64,000 bases of DNA, from contig NZ_CP101508.1 in the NCBI RefSeq assembly GCF_024380015.1, forward strand, positions 310,001 through 374,000, given 5' to 3'. The notes under the pieces are model-generated. The model saw only the letters and a program-made list of their open reading frames with translations. It ran no database searches and was not told the origin of the DNA. Positions 61,728-64,000 of the stretch are shown here, piece after piece. Origin of the DNA: Photobacterium atrarenae. GTDB taxonomy: Bacteria > Pseudomonadota > Gammaproteobacteria > Enterobacterales > Vibrionaceae. How positions within the stretch are numbered: position 1 is the first letter of the stretch; every line of letters begins with the position of its first letter. A program made the translations under genes and the position numbers.

Positions 61728-62126
61728 TTGGATAAGAAGCAAGTTTGGATCTCAGCCGGGATCATACTGAACACAGCACAGGATCAGGTTTTTATCACCC
61801 GTCGTCCGGCGAAAGTGCACAAAGGGGGATTCTGGGAGTTTGCCGGCGGCAAGGTTGAGCAAGGCGAAACTGCCGAGCAAGCGGTGATCCGTGAGCTGGA
61901 TGAGGAAGTCGGGATTCGGGCGACAGAGCTGGAACATTTTATGGCGCTGGAACATGATTATCCGGAAAAAGCGCTGAAGTTTGACTTTTTCCTGGTCAAA
62001 GCGTTTGAAGGCGAGGCGTTTGGCAAAGAAGGGCAACCGGGGGAGTGGGTTGAGCTGCAGCGCTTGCGTGATTACGCGTTTCCGGAAGCCAACGACGCCG
62101 TGCTGAACAAGCTGCTGGCGATGTAG
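61728..62126 (+). CDS. mutT: 8-oxo-dGTP diphosphatase MutT
   Basis: MutT removes oxidised 8-oxo-dGTP from the nucleotide pool and so prevents A-to-C transversions. The 132-residue protein has the complete Nudix box G-x5-E-x7-REL-x-EE-x-G (GGKVEQGETAEQAVIRELDE then EVGI), preceded by HKGGFWEFAGG. The only suitable start is TTG 61728; there is no in-frame ATG before the conserved HKGGFWEF region. An AGG ribosome site lies about ten bases upstream. It sits after secA as in E. coli. Confidence 0.92.
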   Translation: MDKKQVWISAGIILNTAQDQVFITRRPAKVHKGGFWEFAGGKVEQGETAEQAVIRELDEEVGIRATELEHFMALEHDYPEKALKFDFFLVKAFEGEAFGKEGQPGEWVELQRLRDYAFPEANDAVLNKLLAM

Positions 62127-62164
62127 CCCTGGCTGGAATTGTGAGTTTTAACTGATTCGAACAG

Positions 62165-62191
62165 CCCTGTGAGCGTCAGTCGCCCACAGGG
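62165..62191. terminator. Possible terminator between mutT and yacG
   Basis: CCCTGTG (62165-62171) and CACAGGG (62185-62191) form a perfect 7-bp stem between the convergent mutT and yacG. There is no T-run on either strand. Confidence 0.4.
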
Positions 62192-62207
62192 ACTGGTGAT
62201 GTCATTC

Positions 62208-62423
62208 TTAATAGCCCATATCTTCCGACCAACCATCGGCATCGGAGAGATCCGGCGCGCCCGGGATCGCTTTCTCTTCATCTGCCCACTCGCCTAAATC
62301 GATGAGCTGACAACGCTTCGAACAAAACGGGCGGTACGGGCTTTTGTCGCTCCATTCAACCGATGACTGGCAGGTCGGGCACTTGACGACGGTGATGGCA
62401 GCAGATGGATTGGTTTGTGTCAC
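62208..62423 (-). CDS. yacG: DNA gyrase inhibitor YacG (zinc-binding)
   Basis: YacG is a small zinc protein that binds the GyrB tail and blocks gyrase DNA binding. The 71-residue product has the four-cysteine zinc site C15-x2-C18 and C34-x3-C38 (CPTC and FCSKRC) and the family block [13 protein letters not shown], with an acidic C-terminus. It follows zapD after 7 bases in the coaE-zapD-yacG order known from E. coli. Confidence 0.95.
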   Translation of the reverse strand: MTQTNPSAAITVVKCPTCQSSVEWSDKSPYRPFCSKRCQLIDLGEWADEEKAIPGAPDLSDADGWSEDMGY

Positions 62424-62430
62424 GGATACC

Positions 62431-63168
62431 TCAGCAGATAGCTAGCTTGAATTCGATCGTGTCCGCAATGCTGGCCCCTTCCTCAAATGGTAAGAAGCGG
62501 ATCGCAAAACGGCCACGATGGCCCGATATCATAGGGTAAACCCCATAGCTAGGGCAAATTTCCAGCCGTAGCAAGCTGGCATCCTCGGCGTCATACTGGA
62601 AAAAGCCGCCCCGTGCGACCTGGGGTTGGTGCTGGCCGAAATCCCGGGTCAGACGCAGCCAGAGATTCAGTGCCTCGTGCAGTTCATGGATCTGCCTGAG
62701 CCAGTTGGCCATATCATTTTGCTTATGGGCCAAAGGTAAGTGGAGCCAGTGATGCAGCGCCGGCAGATCGAAACAGCAGCTCCCGCCCGGAATGGAGAAG
62801 CGTTGTTTGATACTGTTGAGAAAGCGATCTTCTCGGAGCTCCTGGCCGAGCCGATTGGCCGTGATCAGCTGGTGATGGGCCAGGTCGATTTGATCCAGCA
62901 CGGCCAGCAGCGCCGATTGATCCACGGCATCAATATCCATCCAGGTCTTGAGCTTGGCCCTTAGCTTATCGAGATCCTTGGCCAGCTCGGCTTTGAGCTG
63001 GATTTGATCGAGGATCTCAAGCAGATCGAACAGCGCCCGGAAAAAAATTTGATGCTGCCACTGATCATTGAGCTGGCTGGCATGGCTCATTTGCCGCATG
63101 AGATACTCAAGACGCAGATAAATACGGACTTTCTCATTTAACGGATGTTCAAAACGGTTCGTTAGCAT
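62431..63168 (-). CDS. zapD: Cell division protein ZapD
   Basis: ZapD crosslinks FtsZ filaments through the FtsZ C-terminal tail. The 245-residue protein has the ZapD signatures FEHPLNEK at the start, [22 protein letters not shown] in the middle (segments [11 protein letters not shown] and HHWLHLPL) and [15 protein letters not shown] near the end. ATG 63168 is chosen over 63186 because homologues begin five or so residues before FEHPLN. Confidence 0.95.
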   Translation of the reverse strand: MLTNRFEHPLNEKVRIYLRLEYLMRQMSHASQLNDQWQHQIFFRALFDLLEILDQIQLKAELAKDLDKLRAKLKTWMDIDAVDQSALLAVLDQIDLAHHQLITANRLGQELREDRFLNSIKQRFSIPGGSCCFDLPALHHWLHLPLAHKQNDMANWLRQIHELHEALNLWLRLTRDFGQHQPQVARGGFFQYDAEDASLLRLEICPSYGVYPMISGHRGRFAIRFLPFEEGASIADTIEFKLAIC

Positions 63169-63196
63169 ACAGACGTCATCCGACATTAATTCGTTG

Positions 63197-63802
63197 TTAA
63201 GCGTACTGGCGGCTCAGGGGGAGATACTGCTGATGCAGCGCGCTGACAGCCGCTTCAAGTTCAGTGCTGCCGCCGTTGTTGGTGATCACATCATCAGCCG
63301 CCTCCAGGCGCTCCTGGCGCGTTGCCTGGGCAGCCAGAATTTTCCGGACATGCGCTGCATCAACCTGATCGCGTTGCCGGGTTCGGGCAATCTGAACGTC
63401 TTCCTCGACGTCGACGACCAGCAGGCGATGGGCCATGGCCTGGAGGTTGTTCTCCACCATCAGCGGGATCACCAGCAGGCAGTAAGGTGACCGGGCCTGG
63501 CGGATCTCCGCCTGCATTTTTTCCCGGATCAGCGGGTGAAGCAGGTTGTTGAGCCAGTGCTTCAGCGTGCTGTCATTGAAAATCGCCTGTCGTAGCTTAG
63601 CGCGGTCCAGGGTGCCGTCTGTCAGTAGGATGTCAGAACCCAGTTTATCAACAATGGCTTGCAATCCCGGCGTGCCGGGTTCAACCACCTCGCGGGCAAT
63701 GATATCGGCATCGATGATGTCAATGTGGTAGCGGGCAAACAGATCGGCAACGGTGGACTTACCGCTGCCGATCCCGCCGGTTAATCCGACAACCATGGTC
63801 AT
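63197..63802 (-). CDS. coaE: Dephospho-CoA kinase CoaE
   Basis: CoaE phosphorylates dephospho-CoA, the last step of coenzyme A synthesis. The 201-residue P-loop kinase has Walker A GGIGSGKS (9-16), the DADIIAREVVEPG acceptor region, and the HPLIR motif of the lid. An AGGA site sits eight bases before ATG 63802. It starts three bases after the pilD stop. Confidence 0.96.
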   Translation of the reverse strand: MTMVVGLTGGIGSGKSTVADLFARYHIDIIDADIIAREVVEPGTPGLQAIVDKLGSDILLTDGTLDRAKLRQAIFNDSTLKHWLNNLLHPLIREKMQAEIRQARSPYCLLVIPLMVENNLQAMAHRLLVVDVEEDVQIARTRQRDQVDAAHVRKILAAQATRQERLEAADDVITNNGGSTELEAAVSALHQQYLPLSRQYA

Positions 63803-63804
63803 GA

Positions 63805-64000
63805 TCAGAGTCCTAAGTATGAAGTCAGGTACCAGCTCAGGATGTCATTTCCCCACAGGATTGCTATCCAGCCGGCAACGGCCAGATAGGGACCGAATGA
63901 AAATGGGGTTTGGGTATCCGAGCTTTGAAGTCGCATCAGGATGATGCCACAAATCGCCCCGACCAAGGAAGACAGCAGCACGACAAAAGGCAGCAGCTGC
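63805..64000 (-). CDS. pilD: Prepilin peptidase PilD, C-terminal part
   Basis: The last 64 codons of a prepilin peptidase/N-methyltransferase are visible, cut by the right edge. The translated end has a membrane segment, the conserved PFSFGPYLAVAGW loop and ILWGN, then a short hydrophobic tail ending YLGL. PilD processes type IV pilins and type II secretion pseudopilins, and pil genes normally lie directly upstream of coaE in vibrios. The stop lies two bases before coaE. Confidence 0.9.
   Translation of the reverse strand, partial: QLLPFVVLLSSLVGAICGIILMRLQSSDTQTPFSFGPYLAVAGWIAILWGNDILSWYLTSYLGL

Overview
The window is a 64-kb piece of chromosome from a gammaproteobacterium, most likely a member of the Vibrionaceae (Photobacterium-like). 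The evidence is gene order and protein likeness: mgtE follows ptsO, ddl is missing from the division cluster, and MurG, MurA, ZapD and LpoA read close to Vibrio forms. Base composition looks to be in the mid-50s percent G+C by eye, which is high for that family, so the genus is left open. Almost everything is conserved core machinery. There is no phage, integron, CRISPR array, tRNA or classical insertion sequence.

Layout. (1) 1-9142, plus strand: the end of mreC, then mreD, maf, rng, yhdP, a nitrilase-family gene and tldD. (2) 9227-11320: darP (yjgA) on the minus strand and pmbA (tldE) on the plus strand, so both TldD/TldE protease subunits lie close together. (3) 11421-20903, minus strand: yrbG-kdsD-kdsC-lptC-lptA-lptB-rpoN-hpf-ptsN-rapZ-ptsO-mgtE, joining Kdo synthesis and LPS export to sigma-54, ribosome hibernation and nitrogen-PTS regulation. 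(4) 21236-25933, plus strand: mlaFEDCB (phospholipid transport), ibaG and murA. (5) 26009-29187, minus strand: the envelope proteases degS and degQ, and zapG. (6) 29424-35808, plus strand: zapE, rplM-rpsI, petABC (cytochrome bc1) and sspAB. (7) 35900-39230, minus strand: dolP, diaA, yraN, lpoA. (8) 39292-57704, plus strand: rsmI, the RNase P RNA gene rnpB, and the division and cell wall (dcw) cluster rsmH-ftsL-ftsI-murE-murF-mraY-murD-ftsW-murG-murC-ftsQ-ftsA-ftsZ-lpxC. (9) 57794-64000: dciA (minus), secA and mutT (plus), then yacG, zapD, coaE and the end of pilD (minus).

The common theme is building the cell envelope and dividing: peptidoglycan precursors and septum proteins, LPS synthesis and export, retrograde lipid transport, envelope stress proteases, and cell-shape proteins, next to ribosome and respiratory genes. 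Many neighbours overlap by 1-23 bases, which points to translational coupling.

The unexplained structure lies between genes. The clearest case is a 162-bp imperfect palindrome between secA and mutT (61540-61701) that looks like a small non-coding mobile repeat. Others are a strong hairpin at the predicted start of the lpxC transcript, an mra promoter with two MraZ-like boxes but no adjacent mraZ, a probable sigma-E promoter before degQ, a folded rplM leader, and a 487-bp hairpin-rich gap before secA with no recognisable secM. No new multi-gene system was found.
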